From assembly GCF_900099995.1 (NCBI RefSeq), contig NZ_FNCZ01000001.1, positions 620,001-684,000 on the forward strand: a stretch of 64,000 nucleotides of DNA. Reading direction: 5' to 3'. Both the position numbers and the translations under genes were made by a program. Source of the stretch: Winogradskyella thalassocola. Its GTDB lineage: Bacteria; Bacteroidota; Bacteroidia; Flavobacteriales; Flavobacteriaceae. Below the pieces are notes generated by a model. That model was not told the origin of the DNA, made no database searches, and saw only the letters and a program-made list of their open reading frames with translations. Shown one piece after another: positions 1 through 9,537 of the stretch (position 1 is the stretch's first letter; every line of letters starts with the position of its first letter).

Positions 1-4
1 CGTT

Positions 5-415
5 TCATTTGTCAGAAGTGTCAGAATCTGATTGTTTTACCAAAGGTTCATTTTGAGCTAAAAATTTTTTAAACAACAATTTGATGCTATGATCTAGTTT
101 ATCAAAAGTTGTTCCATCTTTACTAAGATACAAAATCATAAACGCATAAGATGCAGAACTATTGTTAAAGTATAACGGTTTATTAAGTCTATAAGCTTCG
201 CGAAGCAAACGTTTAATTTGATTTCTAGAAACGGCTTTTTTATGCAATCGTTTACTTACAGAAACACCTGTTTTTAGTTGTGAGCCATCTTCAAACTCCG
301 TTTTAAGATACACCAACCTAAGAGGGTAAGCGGTTACAGCTTTGCCGTCGGTAAAAAGTTGCTCTATGAGCTTTTTACTTTTGAGTTTATCTTTTTTTGA
401 ATAATTGAAGTTCAC
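5..415 (-). CDS. rnpA: Ribonuclease P protein component
   Basis: Protein subunit of RNase P, which helps the catalytic RNA bind precursor tRNA and remove its 5' leader in the cytoplasm. The 136-residue length and basic N-terminus (KKDKLKSKK) fit the family. The signature stretch with AVSRNQIKRLLREAYR lies at about residues 61-76. The start codon appears to be GTG at 413-415; it gives the usual flavobacterial N-terminus (MNFNYSKK). The stop is only a few bases from the window edge. rpmH, its usual partner elsewhere, is not upstream: the M1 peptidase gene is. Confidence 0.96.
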   Translation of the reverse strand: MNFNYSKKDKLKSKKLIEQLFTDGKAVTAYPLRLVYLKTEFEDGSQLKTGVSVSKRLHKKAVSRNQIKRLLREAYRLNKPLYFNNSSASYAFMILYLSKDGTTFDKLDHSIKLLFKKFLAQNEPLVKQSDSDTSDK

Positions 416-444
416 TTTTAGTTAATCAGGTTTAACAAAAATAG

Positions 445-471
445 AAAACCGAATCAACATGATGCGGTTTT
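445..471 (-). terminator. Intrinsic terminator after the M1 peptidase gene
   Basis: Seven-base arms AAAACCG/CGGTTTT enclose a smaller ATCA/TGAT stem. Read on the minus strand they are followed by a T-rich tract (434-441). It lies 25 bases after the M1 peptidase stop codon. Confidence 0.6.
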
Positions 472-496
472 GATTCATTTATATTACAAGTGTGTA

Positions 497-2296
497 TTAT
501 TTTGTAAACACATTGTTAGTTCTATCAACATCTGCCATCATCTGAGAATTATCAATCTCTACTGATTTTACAGCTTTTTTAGCATCGAATGAATAGGTTG
601 GTATTGCCCAAGCCCAATCCTTAATAATAGTTGCTGAGGTTGGTTTTTCTCCACGCATCATTTGTAGCGGAATATAAAAATCTTCTGTAGTACCATCCGT
701 ATAAGTCACAGAAATATCTAAAGGCATTGGCATTAAACCAATACGTTCTAATGTGATGGATTTACCTTCAACTAAAGCAATACCGTAATCAATAGTATTT
801 GTAGTTTGTGCAAAATCTATAAAATACCAATCGAGTTCAAAATCGGTGATACGTTCTGCAGTTCTAATAACATCGAATGGTTTTGGGTGTTTAAATTTAA
901 AATCTTGAAAGTATTTTTTGATCGTTTTATCTAAGTTATCCTCTCCAATGACATAACCCAATTGCGCTAAAAACACAGCACCTTTACTGTAAGCTGCAGC
1001 ACCATAAACTCTATTGGTAGCATAACGATCAGAATGTGTGGTTAAGGGTTGCTCTACACCAGAATTTGCTAAAGCTAAATAGCCTCTATAAGATCCAGAA
1101 AGCGGATTCGATTTTTTATTTTCACTGAGAGAGTTCATCGCTAAGTTAGAAATATAACTTGTAAAGCCTTCATCCATCCATTCGTGTTTAGACTCGTTAG
1201 AAGCCAATAAAAATTGAAACCAAGTATGTGCTAACTCGTGTGCTGTAACACCTAACAAGCTACCGTATTTACGTTCTCCTGTAATTAGAGTACTCATGGC
1301 ATATTCCATACCGCCATCACCACCTTGTATTACTGAATACTGATCGTATGGGTAATCTCCAATATGTTCATTAAAGAAATCCATTAACAAGGCCGTATCT
1401 GCTTGTAATTTCTTCCAATTGGCTAAATAGTCTTGCTCTAAAGTGCTTTTATAATAGAAATGAAGTGTTGGGCCATTTGGCATTTGAAAGGTATCGTGAA
1501 TATAATCGGGATCTGCAGCCCAAGTAAAGTCATGCACTTTAGGAGCTTTAAAATGATGGGTTTTCTTTCCAGATTTTACAGTTGGTTCACCTTGAAGATA
1601 TCCTGTTCCACCAACAATATAGTCTTTATCGATAGTTAATTTAACATCAAAATCTCCCCAAACACCATGAAATTCTCTTCCTATGTATGGATCTGCGTGC
1701 CAACCTTCATCATCATATTCGGCTAATTTTGGATACCATTGTGACATAGATAAGGCCACACCTTCAGAATTATTTCTACCAGAACGGCGAATTTGAACTG
1801 GAACTTGAGCATCAAAATCCATATTAAAAGTTACTTTTTCACCAGGTTGAATTGGCTTATATAATTGTACTTCTAAAACGGTACCAACAGTTTCATAAGA
1901 AACAGAAGTTCCGTTTTGTTGTAATGAATTAACTTTTATATAACCAATTTCATTTGGAAGCAGTTTGCTAATACGATCACCAACACGACGATCCGGATCA
2001 TTAATCGTACGCGAGCGTACATCCATTTCACTACCTGGTTGAAAGGCATTAAAAAATAAATGATAGTATACACGATTTATAACATCTGGCGAGTTATTGG
2101 TGTAAATCAATTTCTGCTTGCCTTTATACTGATAGTTATTGACATTCATATCAATTTCCATAGCATAATCTACATGTTGTTGCCAATAGCCAAATGTTGA
2201 ATCATTTACTGAATTAGAGCTTTGGAGCGTTTTTTCAGCAGAAGCACAAGAGACAAAAATTAAAAGTGAAAAAAGACTAAGAATGGAATGTTTCAT
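497..2296 (-). CDS. M1 family zinc metallopeptidase, lipoprotein
   Basis: Aminopeptidase-type protein of 599 residues. It has a lipoprotein signal (lipobox FVSC, Cys17), so it is probably anchored in the outer membrane or periplasm. The zinc site is HELAH at 353-357 with the third ligand Glu376 in WMDEG, the HExxH-18-E spacing of M1 peptidases. GGMEYAM at 328-334 sits where M1 enzymes carry the GAMEN-like substrate motif. The protein is shorter than full-length aminopeptidase N, as is common for Bacteroidota M1 proteins with an N-terminal beta-sandwich and catalytic domain only. It is followed by its own terminator, so probably monocistronic. Peptide specificity cannot be read from sequence. 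Confidence 0.92.
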   Translation of the reverse strand: MKHSILSLFSLLIFVSCASAEKTLQSSNSVNDSTFGYWQQHVDYAMEIDMNVNNYQYKGKQKLIYTNNSPDVINRVYYHLFFNAFQPGSEMDVRSRTINDPDRRVGDRISKLLPNEIGYIKVNSLQQNGTSVSYETVGTVLEVQLYKPIQPGEKVTFNMDFDAQVPVQIRRSGRNNSEGVALSMSQWYPKLAEYDDEGWHADPYIGREFHGVWGDFDVKLTIDKDYIVGGTGYLQGEPTVKSGKKTHHFKAPKVHDFTWAADPDYIHDTFQMPNGPTLHFYYKSTLEQDYLANWKKLQADTALLMDFFNEHIGDYPYDQYSVIQGGDGGMEYAMSTLITGERKYGSLLGVTAHELAHTWFQFLLASNESKHEWMDEGFTSYISNLAMNSLSENKKSNPLSGSYRGYLALANSGVEQPLTTHSDRYATNRVYGAAAYSKGAVFLAQLGYVIGEDNLDKTIKKYFQDFKFKHPKPFDVIRTAERITDFELDWYFIDFAQTTNTIDYGIALVEGKSITLERIGLMPMPLDISVTYTDGTTEDFYIPLQMMRGEKPTSATIIKDWAWAIPTYSFDAKKAVKSVEIDNSQMMADVDRTNNVFTK

Positions 2297-2334
2297 AACA
2301 TTTGTTTTTTAGAAATATAAAGATCTTTTAAATA

Positions 2335-2371
2335 ATTGGGCTATTTAGTTATACTGACTAAATAACCCAAT
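2335..2371 (-). terminator. Intrinsic terminator after the S8 protease gene
   Basis: Fifteen-base arms (2335-2349 and 2357-2371) with one mismatch flank a 7-base loop. A T/A-rich run follows on the minus strand. It sits 28 bases past the S8 protease stop. Confidence 0.65.
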
Positions 2372-2398
2372 CATTTTAATGTAACCCGAAAAGGATTA

Positions 2399-4000
2399 TT
2401 ATAATTTTGAAGCCATAATTAAAGCGTTGTAAGCATTAACGATTCTACCAGATGTAGATAAATCTGAAAATGACTTAACGTTGGATGCATCACCACCGAC
2501 AACAACTTTAGATGTTATTGGTAACCCTGATTCTAAAATGACTTGCTTAACTTGTGCAGCAGTTAATTTAGGGTAGTAAGAACGCACTAAAGCAACGACA
2601 CCAGCAACGGCAGGTGATGCCATAGATGTACCACTTATGCTTTCATAATCATTCTCTGGAAATGTAGAATAGATATCAGATCCTGGTGCAAAAACATCCA
2701 CATTCTTTTTTCCATAATTAGAAAATCCAGAGACAATTTTAGAACCATATTTTGAGGTTAATGAACCCACTCGGATATAAGTATTTGAAATTTCAACAAA
2801 ATCAACATTATCATCTGGGAAATTAGCGCCTTTATCCACATTTTTACTGTCGTTACCTGCAGCATGTACAAAAACTACGTCATTATCTGAAGCATATTTA
2901 ATAGCATCTCTTACCCATTCTGGATGTGGGGAAAATGATTTACCAAAACTTCCGTTTATTACTTTCGCTCCATTATCTACAGCATAACGAATAGCTAATG
3001 CAACATCTTTATCGTACTCATCTCCATTAGGAACAGTTCTAACTGACATAATCTCTACATAATTAGCAACACCATTGGCTCCTTTTCCATTGTTCCGTTC
3101 TGCAGCGATAATACCAGCAACGTGCGTTCCGTGAGATTCTGATTTTTTAACAGGCTTAATGTTTCCATTTCCATAGCCCATATCCGATAAATCATTGATA
3201 TCATCTTTCGTAGTACGACCAGAAAAATCAACATTAAAATGATAGTTTAAACGTTCATTAAAACCTTCTAATGGCTCACTAATTTCTACAATTGCGTCTT
3301 TAAAAGTACCTCCATTAGCGTTTATATTTTGTGCAATTTGAATGGCTTGCCCTAAAGCTTCATCTTCTGTTTTAATAGTATTAACATCTTCTATGGTATA
3401 GTCGCTTTTACCTAAGTGTGCTGCTAATTTTTCATCAGCATTTTTTAATACATTTAAAATTTGTTCATATCTGGTTTTAGCACCAATATAGGTTTCATAT
3501 TCCTCTTTTTGTAAAGCCACAGCTTCGTCATATCGCGGATTAGAAGTATCTCCACTTGCTATTAAACGAACATATTCTAACTGCTCATCATAGCCATCTC
3601 CTAAGAAATTCCAACCATGTACATCATCAATGTAGCCGTTATTATCGTCATCTATCCCATTGTTTGGTATTTCTCCTTTGTTGGTCCAAATTACTCCATC
3701 TAGGTCTTCGTGGTCTATATCAATACCAGAATCAATAACAGCAACGATAACTTTAGTTCCTTTTTTGTTTTTAATAATTTCAGTGTAAGCTTTATCAACA
3801 CTCATTCCAGGAATGGTATCATTTACAAGGTCTAAATGTCCCCAATTTTTAGCTTCAGCATCCGTTAATTCTGTGACTTTTAAAGGTGAAGAATCTATGT
3901 TTTCTATTGGTGTAGAAAGAATTTTTCCGGTACTACCACATCCAAAAAAGAGTGTTCCTGCAAATCCTAAATAGGCTATAATTCTGTAATTAAATTTCAT
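2399..4000 (-). CDS. S8 family (subtilisin-like) serine protease, lipoprotein
   Basis: Secreted or surface serine endopeptidase of 533 residues with a lipobox (FFGC, Cys21). The catalytic triad is visible: Asp90 in VIDSGID, His290 in SHGTHVAG, Ser459 in GTSMASP. The oxyanion Asn383 is in AAGND. The Asp-to-His distance is about 200 residues, far longer than in subtilisin itself. The extra segment (about 130-275) is rich in charged residues and helix-like. No T9SS sorting domain is present, consistent with lipoprotein anchoring. Substrate unknown. Confidence 0.93.
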   Translation of the reverse strand: MKFNYRIIAYLGFAGTLFFGCGSTGKILSTPIENIDSSPLKVTELTDAEAKNWGHLDLVNDTIPGMSVDKAYTEIIKNKKGTKVIVAVIDSGIDIDHEDLDGVIWTNKGEIPNNGIDDDNNGYIDDVHGWNFLGDGYDEQLEYVRLIASGDTSNPRYDEAVALQKEEYETYIGAKTRYEQILNVLKNADEKLAAHLGKSDYTIEDVNTIKTEDEALGQAIQIAQNINANGGTFKDAIVEISEPLEGFNERLNYHFNVDFSGRTTKDDINDLSDMGYGNGNIKPVKKSESHGTHVAGIIAAERNNGKGANGVANYVEIMSVRTVPNGDEYDKDVALAIRYAVDNGAKVINGSFGKSFSPHPEWVRDAIKYASDNDVVFVHAAGNDSKNVDKGANFPDDNVDFVEISNTYIRVGSLTSKYGSKIVSGFSNYGKKNVDVFAPGSDIYSTFPENDYESISGTSMASPAVAGVVALVRSYYPKLTAAQVKQVILESGLPITSKVVVGGDASNVKSFSDLSTSGRIVNAYNALIMASKL

Positions 4001-4028
4001 GTGTTGTATTTATTGTTGTTTTATAATT

Positions 4029-4889
4029 TTAGTTAAATAGTTCGTTTGTTGTGAATGTTTCGTTAAGTCGGACCCCCTTCTCAGTGTGTTTAACGGTTAT
4101 AATTTCGTTATGTGCGTCGTGTTCTAAAAATAAATAGAAGTTGTTGTCTGCAGCCATATTCAAAAACAACTCTTTTTCATCGAGAGTTAATAAAGGTCTC
4201 GTATCATAACCCATTACAAAAGGTAATGGTAAATGACCAACGGTTGGCAATAAATCTGCCATAAAACAAATGGTTTTTCCTTTGTAATTAATCATCGGAA
4301 TCATTTGTTTATCGGTATGACCATTGGCAAAGAAAATGTCAAAACCTAAATCAGAATTCTTTAAAATAGGATTGTCAGGCACTGAAGTGAATTTTAATTG
4401 CCCACTATCTTGCATTGGCAAAATGTTTTCTTTTAAAAACGAAGCGACTTCACGTCTGTTAGGTTCTGTTGCCCATTTCCAATGATCGGCGTTACTCCAA
4501 AAGTGTGCATTTTTAAAGGCAGGTTCATAACCTGTTCGGTCTTTATTCCATTGAATACTTCCTCCACAATGATCAAAATGAAGATGCGTCATAAACACAT
4601 CCGTAATATCATCGCGATGAAATCCGTGAGCGGCTAATGATTTATCGATACTATCATCTCCATAAAGAAAATAGTAACCGTAGAATTTATCGCTTTGTTT
4701 GTTGCCCATTCCTGTATCTATTAAGGTAAGACGATTGCCATCTTCAATTAATAAACAACGCGCTGCAATATCTATCATATTGCTATTATCCGCAGGATTG
4801 GTACGTTGCCATAAAGATTTTGGTACAACACCAAACATTGCTCCTCCATCGAGCTTAAAATTTCCGGATTGAATAGGATATAATTGCAT
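4029..4889 (-). CDS. Metallo-beta-lactamase-fold hydrolase (lactonase-like)
   Basis: Cytoplasmic MBL-fold metallohydrolase of 286 residues counted from the ATG at 4887-4889. A TTG two codons upstream would give a slightly longer form, but ATG is preferred. The di-metal motif HLHFDH is at about 102-107. A further His in NGHTD (about 191) and an Asp in FMADLLP (about 212) complete the ligand set. There is no signal peptide. Overall layout resembles the AHL-lactonase-like branch of the family, but the real substrate is not known. It lies 28 bases upstream of the S8 protease stop region and could share its transcript. Confidence 0.85.
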   Translation of the reverse strand: MQLYPIQSGNFKLDGGAMFGVVPKSLWQRTNPADNSNMIDIAARCLLIEDGNRLTLIDTGMGNKQSDKFYGYYFLYGDDSIDKSLAAHGFHRDDITDVFMTHLHFDHCGGSIQWNKDRTGYEPAFKNAHFWSNADHWKWATEPNRREVASFLKENILPMQDSGQLKFTSVPDNPILKNSDLGFDIFFANGHTDKQMIPMINYKGKTICFMADLLPTVGHLPLPFVMGYDTRPLLTLDEKELFLNMAADNNFYLFLEHDAHNEIITVKHTEKGVRLNETFTTNELFN

Positions 4890-5046
4890 GTGCAAATTTT
4901 TTTATAAAGTCATGCAAATTACTAAAAGCTTTAAAACTAATTGTTGTTAGTCTTAATAAATTAGAGGATATTTAACAATTAAGAGTTGTATAATCTTATA
5001 TCTATTCTAAAAAATAATTACTTTTAGATATATAAAATGAATTACA

Positions 5047-5406
5047 ATGAAACGCATATCAAAATCACCACTAAAAATTAAGAAAATTAAACTCTTACGA
5101 TTTGGTCGCGATTTTAAACCAGACCAACAAGTTATTCTTAGAGATTATTTAGCAATAGAACGCACACGCTTGGCTAACGAACGCACACTTTTATCCTATA
5201 TTCGATCTTCTTTATACTTATTATTAGGGGCAATTGCTTTATACCAACTTAAAGAATTTGCCAATTTTAAATACTTAGCACTTACAGCAATTGTCTTTAG
5301 TGTGGTCTTTTTTATCATTGGGGTTTATAGATTTACTTTATTAAAGAAAAGTTTAAAACGTGTATATTATAAATCTGAAGAGAAAGAAGAGAATAATAAA
5401 GAATAA
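5047..5406 (+). CDS. DUF202 (YidH-type) small membrane protein
   Basis: Protein of 119 residues with a basic N-terminus, then the DUF202 signature (LAIERTRLANERTLLSYIR, about 36-55), then two hydrophobic helices at about 55-72 and 78-98. DUF202 proteins are inner-membrane proteins of unknown biochemical role. It is followed on the same strand by the antiporter gene, 84 bases downstream, with which it may be transcribed. Confidence 0.85.
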   Translation: MKRISKSPLKIKKIKLLRFGRDFKPDQQVILRDYLAIERTRLANERTLLSYIRSSLYLLLGAIALYQLKEFANFKYLALTAIVFSVVFFIIGVYRFTLLKKSLKRVYYKSEEKEENNKE

Positions 5407-5490
5407 CTTTAACTAAGAATCCTTTTTATAACTTCAAAGGAAGCTTTCTATAAAAATAGAATTTAGTATTTTCACGCAAAAAGTAGATAG

Positions 5491-7341
5491 ATGTTAGAAC
5501 TAGCCGGAATTATAATTCTTGGAATATTAGCGCAATGGGTGGCTTGGAAATTTAAAATTCCAGCTATTTTACCCTTAATATTAATAGGATTATTGGTTGG
5601 TCCGATTGCAGCGGAATTCTTAAGTGAAGATAAAACCAAGTGGATAGAACCCATTTGGAATGGTACAAAAGGGTTATTTCCAGGCGATAGCTTATATTAC
5701 TTTGTTTCATTAGCCATAAGTATTATTTTATTTGAAGGAGGTCTCACCTTAAAACGTGCCGAAATAAAGAATGTTGGCCCTGTAATTACCAAACTAATTA
5801 CCGTCGGTTCTGCCATTACGTTCTTTGGTGCCGGTATTGTAGCACGTTATACGTTTAACTTAAGTTGGGATTTATCGTTTCTTTTTGCAGGACTTATCAT
5901 TGTTACAGGTCCCACTGTAATTACACCTATTTTACGAAATATTCCACTTAAAAAAGATGTCTCAACCGTTTTAAAATGGGAAGGTATTCTTATTGATCCT
6001 ATTGGGGCTTTAGTTGCCGTTTTGGTGTTTGAATTTATTAGTGTTGGAGGAGATAGCGGTTTTACCAAAACAGCCTTAATGGAATTTGGTAAAATTGTAT
6101 TATTTGGTACCACATTTGGTTTTACGTTTGCACACGCTTTAGCTTTTGCGATTAATAAAAAGTTGATTCCACATTATTTATTAAATGTCGTATCGCTATC
6201 AACGGTGTTATTAGTGTTCGTTGAATCTGAATTATTTGCACACGAATCGGGCTTACTAGCGGTTGTGGTTATGGGAATGGTTTTAGGAAACAGTAAACTA
6301 GATAACCTTAAAGAATTACTCTATTTTAAAGAATCATTGAGTGTCTTATTAATTTCAATTTTATTCATTCTTTTAGCGGCAAATATTGATATTGAAGATT
6401 TACTTCTTCTTTACACATGGGATACAGCGATCCTTTTTGCTATTGTTGTTTTTGTCATTAGACCATTGGCTGTATTTGTAAGTACTCAGGGTTCCAAACT
6501 AAATCTTAACGAAAAGCTTTTTATAAGTTGGGTTGGGCCCCGTGGTATAGTGGCGGCTGGTATTGCCTCTCTTTTTGGAAGTAAACTAATGCGACAAGGT
6601 GTAGAGGGAGCAGAATACATTACTCCTTTGGTGTTTATGATTGTTTTGGGAACGGTTTTATTAAACGCCACCACAGCACGGTTATTTGCAAGACTAGTCG
6701 GTGTATTTTTAACAAAATCTAATGGGATTTTAATTGTTGGAGCTTCTAAATTACCACGATTATTAGGGCATTACTTGGTAAATAATGGAAGACACGTGGT
6801 GTTAATAGACAGCAATCAAAATAATATAGATAAGGCCAACGAATTAGGTTTAGATGCTTTAAACAGTAACATCTATTCTGATACGCTTTCTGATAATATA
6901 GAATTAAATGATGTTGGTTATATTATGGCAATGACAGGAAACTCAGATATTAATGCCTATGTTATTGAAAAATTCAGCAAAGAATTTGGTGAAAATGGTT
7001 CGTATAGATTGGTGACTTCAGATGAAATGAACTTTCCAGAAAAAAGCCCAGTAGAAGGTTTATTCTCTCCAACAGATGACTATATTAATTTAATGGAGGT
7101 AACGCGCAAATATCCCGCAATACAAGAAATAGACATTGACGATGCTGCACATTATGAAAGTCTGATAGAAATGGCGAGTAAAGATAAGTATACGATTCCG
7201 CTGTTTATAAAAGATGATGAAGGTGAACTTCATATTATTTCGGTGCATCAGACGAAAACGGAAGCCATAGGACAAGGTTTTAAATTGGTATATTTAGGTA
7301 AACCTTTTGATGTTGAAAAAGTGGCTAATGAAGATAACTAA
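5491..7341 (+). CDS. Cation:proton antiporter with TrkA-N domain
   Basis: Monovalent cation/H+ antiporter of 616 residues in the inner membrane. The first ~395 residues are a run of hydrophobic helices of the NhaP/CPA type, including TGPTVITPILR and EGILIDPIGA, where the ion-binding Asp sits. From about residue 408 a Rossmann-like TrkA-N segment begins (GILIVGASKLPRLLG), suggesting nucleotide control of transport. The C-terminal ~90 residues are soluble. The combination of antiporter core and nucleotide-binding tail is normal for the family. Whether it carries Na+ or K+ cannot be decided. Confidence 0.9.
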   Translation: MLELAGIIILGILAQWVAWKFKIPAILPLILIGLLVGPIAAEFLSEDKTKWIEPIWNGTKGLFPGDSLYYFVSLAISIILFEGGLTLKRAEIKNVGPVITKLITVGSAITFFGAGIVARYTFNLSWDLSFLFAGLIIVTGPTVITPILRNIPLKKDVSTVLKWEGILIDPIGALVAVLVFEFISVGGDSGFTKTALMEFGKIVLFGTTFGFTFAHALAFAINKKLIPHYLLNVVSLSTVLLVFVESELFAHESGLLAVVVMGMVLGNSKLDNLKELLYFKESLSVLLISILFILLAANIDIEDLLLLYTWDTAILFAIVVFVIRPLAVFVSTQGSKLNLNEKLFISWVGPRGIVAAGIASLFGSKLMRQGVEGAEYITPLVFMIVLGTVLLNATTARLFARLVGVFLTKSNGILIVGASKLPRLLGHYLVNNGRHVVLIDSNQNNIDKANELGLDALNSNIYSDTLSDNIELNDVGYIMAMTGNSDINAYVIEKFSKEFGENGSYRLVTSDEMNFPEKSPVEGLFSPTDDYINLMEVTRKYPAIQEIDIDDAAHYESLIEMASKDKYTIPLFIKDDEGELHIISVHQTKTEAIGQGFKLVYLGKPFDVEKVANEDN

Positions 7342-7394
7342 TTTTTAAAAAAGACACTAGTTTCTATTGTATATAAAGCAGTATTTATAAAACT

Positions 7395-7426
7395 AAAAAG
7401 ATTCCTATTTACGTAGGAATCTTTTT
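7395..7426. terminator. Bidirectional terminator between antiporter and lepA
   Basis: Perfect 13-base arms (AAAAAGATTCCTA and its complement) around a 6-base loop. There is an A-run on one side and a T-run on the other, placed between two convergent genes, so it can serve both strands. Confidence 0.85.
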
Positions 7427-7455
7427 CGTTTTATAATATAATTTTAAAAGGAAGC

Positions 7456-9252
7456 TTAATCATTCAGCTTTAAAACAGCCATAAATGCTTCTTGAGGTAT
7501 TTCTACGTTACCTACTTGTCTCATACGTTTCTTACCTTTTTTCTGCTTTTCTAACAACTTACGTTTACGAGAAATATCTCCACCATAACATTTAGCGGTA
7601 ACATCTTTACGAAGTGCTTTTACTGTTTCTCTAGAAATAATTTTAGCACCAATAGCCGCTTGAATAGGAATATCAAATTGTTGTCTTGGAATTAATTCCT
7701 TCAACTTTTCGCACATTTTTTTACCAATGTTCTGCGCATTGTCTGCATGAATTAAAGCCGATAGTGCATCTACAGGTTGTGCATTTAATAACACATCTAA
7801 ACGTACTAATTTAGAGACTCTCATTCCTATTGGATGGTAATCAAAAGAGGCATAACCTTTAGAAACCGTTTTTAAACGATCATAAAAATCGAAAACAATT
7901 TCTGCTAAAGGCATTTCAAAAATTAACTCTACACGTTCTGTTGTTAAATAGGTTTGATTAACAATCATACCTCGTTTTTCTATACATAAACTCATAACGT
8001 TACCTACGAAATCAGATTTTGTAATAATGGTAGCTTTTATAAAAGGTTCTTCCACACGATTTACAGTTGTTGGTTCTGGTAAATCACTTGGGTTATTAAC
8101 GACAAAAGGGACATCTGGATTTTTGTTTGTAAAAGCATTGTATGATACGTTTGGAACCGTAGTAATAACCGTCATATCAAACTCACGCTCTAAACGTTCT
8201 TGTATGATTTCCATATGTAACATACCTAAAAATCCACAACGGAAACCAAAACCTAAAGCAGCAGAACTTTCTGGCATAAACACTAAAGACGCGTCGTTTA
8301 GTTGCAACTTTTCCATAGAATTACGAAGTTCTTCGTAATCCTCAGTATCTACAGGATAAATACCTGCAAAAACCATTGGTTTTACATCCTCAAAACCTTC
8401 AACAATATTGGTTGTAGGCTTAGCAAAATCTGTAATAGTATCACCAACTTTTACTTCTTTGGCTGTTTTAATTCCTGTAATTAAATACCCAACATCACCA
8501 GCTTTTACGCTTTGTTTTGCAACTTGAGTTAATTTTAAAGTTCCAACTTCATCAGCAAAATACTCTTTTCCTGTTGCTACGAATTTTATTTTTTGTCCTT
8601 TTTTAATTTCGCCATCAAAGACTCTAAAATAAGTTTCAATACCTCTAAACGTATTATAAACAGAATCAAAAATTAATGCCTGTAAAGGTGCATTTATATC
8701 TCCTTTTGGAGCCGGAATGCGTTCGATAATGGCTTTTAAAATATTCTCGACACCAAAACCTGTTTTTCCACTAGCATGAATGACTTCTTCAGGATCACAA
8801 CCTAAAAGATCAACAATATCGTCCGTAACTTCTTCTGGGTTTGCACTTGGTAAATCCACTTTATTCAATACCGGAATAATCTCTAAATCATTTTCTAATG
8901 CCAAGTATAGATTAGAAATCGTTTGCGCCTGAATACTCTGAGCCGCATCTACAATTAATAAAGCTCCTTCACAAGCAGCAATAGATCGTGATACTTCATA
9001 AGAAAAATCTACGTGACCAGGAGTATCGATAAGGTTAAGTACATATTTTTCGCCTTCATACATATAATCCATTTGAATAGCGTGGGACTTAATAGTAATA
9101 CCACGCTCACGTTCCAAGTCCATACTATCTAAAAGTTGGGCTTGTTGTTCTCGTGCTGTAACAGAACCTGTGGCATCTAATAAACGATCTGCTAAGGTAC
9201 TTTTACCATGGTCAATATGTGCAATAATGCAAAAATTACGAATGTTTTTCAT
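7456..9252 (-). CDS. lepA: Elongation factor 4 (LepA)
   Basis: Ribosome-associated translational GTPase of 598 residues, the normal length. The G1 motif AHIDHGKST is at 11-19, G3 DTPGH at 76-80 and G4 NKVD at 130-133. The basic C-terminus ([15 protein letters not shown], then [13 protein letters not shown]) is diagnostic of LepA rather than EF-G. A TACTTTTG element lies at 9289-9282 on the minus strand, about 30 bases upstream of the start, a plausible -7 promoter box. Monocistronic. Confidence 0.97.
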   Translation of the reverse strand: MKNIRNFCIIAHIDHGKSTLADRLLDATGSVTAREQQAQLLDSMDLERERGITIKSHAIQMDYMYEGEKYVLNLIDTPGHVDFSYEVSRSIAACEGALLIVDAAQSIQAQTISNLYLALENDLEIIPVLNKVDLPSANPEEVTDDIVDLLGCDPEEVIHASGKTGFGVENILKAIIERIPAPKGDINAPLQALIFDSVYNTFRGIETYFRVFDGEIKKGQKIKFVATGKEYFADEVGTLKLTQVAKQSVKAGDVGYLITGIKTAKEVKVGDTITDFAKPTTNIVEGFEDVKPMVFAGIYPVDTEDYEELRNSMEKLQLNDASLVFMPESSAALGFGFRCGFLGMLHMEIIQERLEREFDMTVITTVPNVSYNAFTNKNPDVPFVVNNPSDLPEPTTVNRVEEPFIKATIITKSDFVGNVMSLCIEKRGMIVNQTYLTTERVELIFEMPLAEIVFDFYDRLKTVSKGYASFDYHPIGMRVSKLVRLDVLLNAQPVDALSALIHADNAQNIGKKMCEKLKELIPRQQFDIPIQAAIGAKIISRETVKALRKDVTAKCYGGDISRKRKLLEKQKKGKKRMRQVGNVEIPQEAFMAVLKLND

Positions 9253-9281
9253 GTCTCTTTTCTAAGGCAATAAGTAATTGG

Positions 9282-9289
9282 CAAAAGTA
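9282..9289 (-). promoter_or_regulatory. Candidate -7 box of lepA
   Basis: TACTTTTG on the minus strand matches the Bacteroidota -7 consensus TAnnTTTG and lies about 30 bases upstream of the lepA ATG. The same octamer occurs before the TolB-like gene (13161-13168) and rbfA (17800-17807). No clear -33 TTG at standard spacing is seen. Confidence 0.4.
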
Positions 9290-9537
9290 CATGAATTTTT
9301 TCATTTGAATTTTTTAAGTTTTCAAATTAAATAAATTTTATGGGCTAACGAAGTGGTTACTGAAGTGAAGCTAAATTTTATACTTTTTAAGTTTATAAAA
9401 TTAAGATTTTACTGAAGAAATATAATCGATTTCTTGTGCATTAACGTATCAAATTCAACAGTTAAAAGAGTGCTAATTACGGTAAAACCACAGTAGTAAG
9501 TAAAAAACAATTTATATCTTGCAGTCAAACCTATTTT

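Noticed and set aside
9421..9432. A further LacI operator (AATCGATT) near the TonB receptor gene
   Set aside because: Only the inner eight bases match and the flanking C/G and TACA-type bases are missing. It is also outside the locus.
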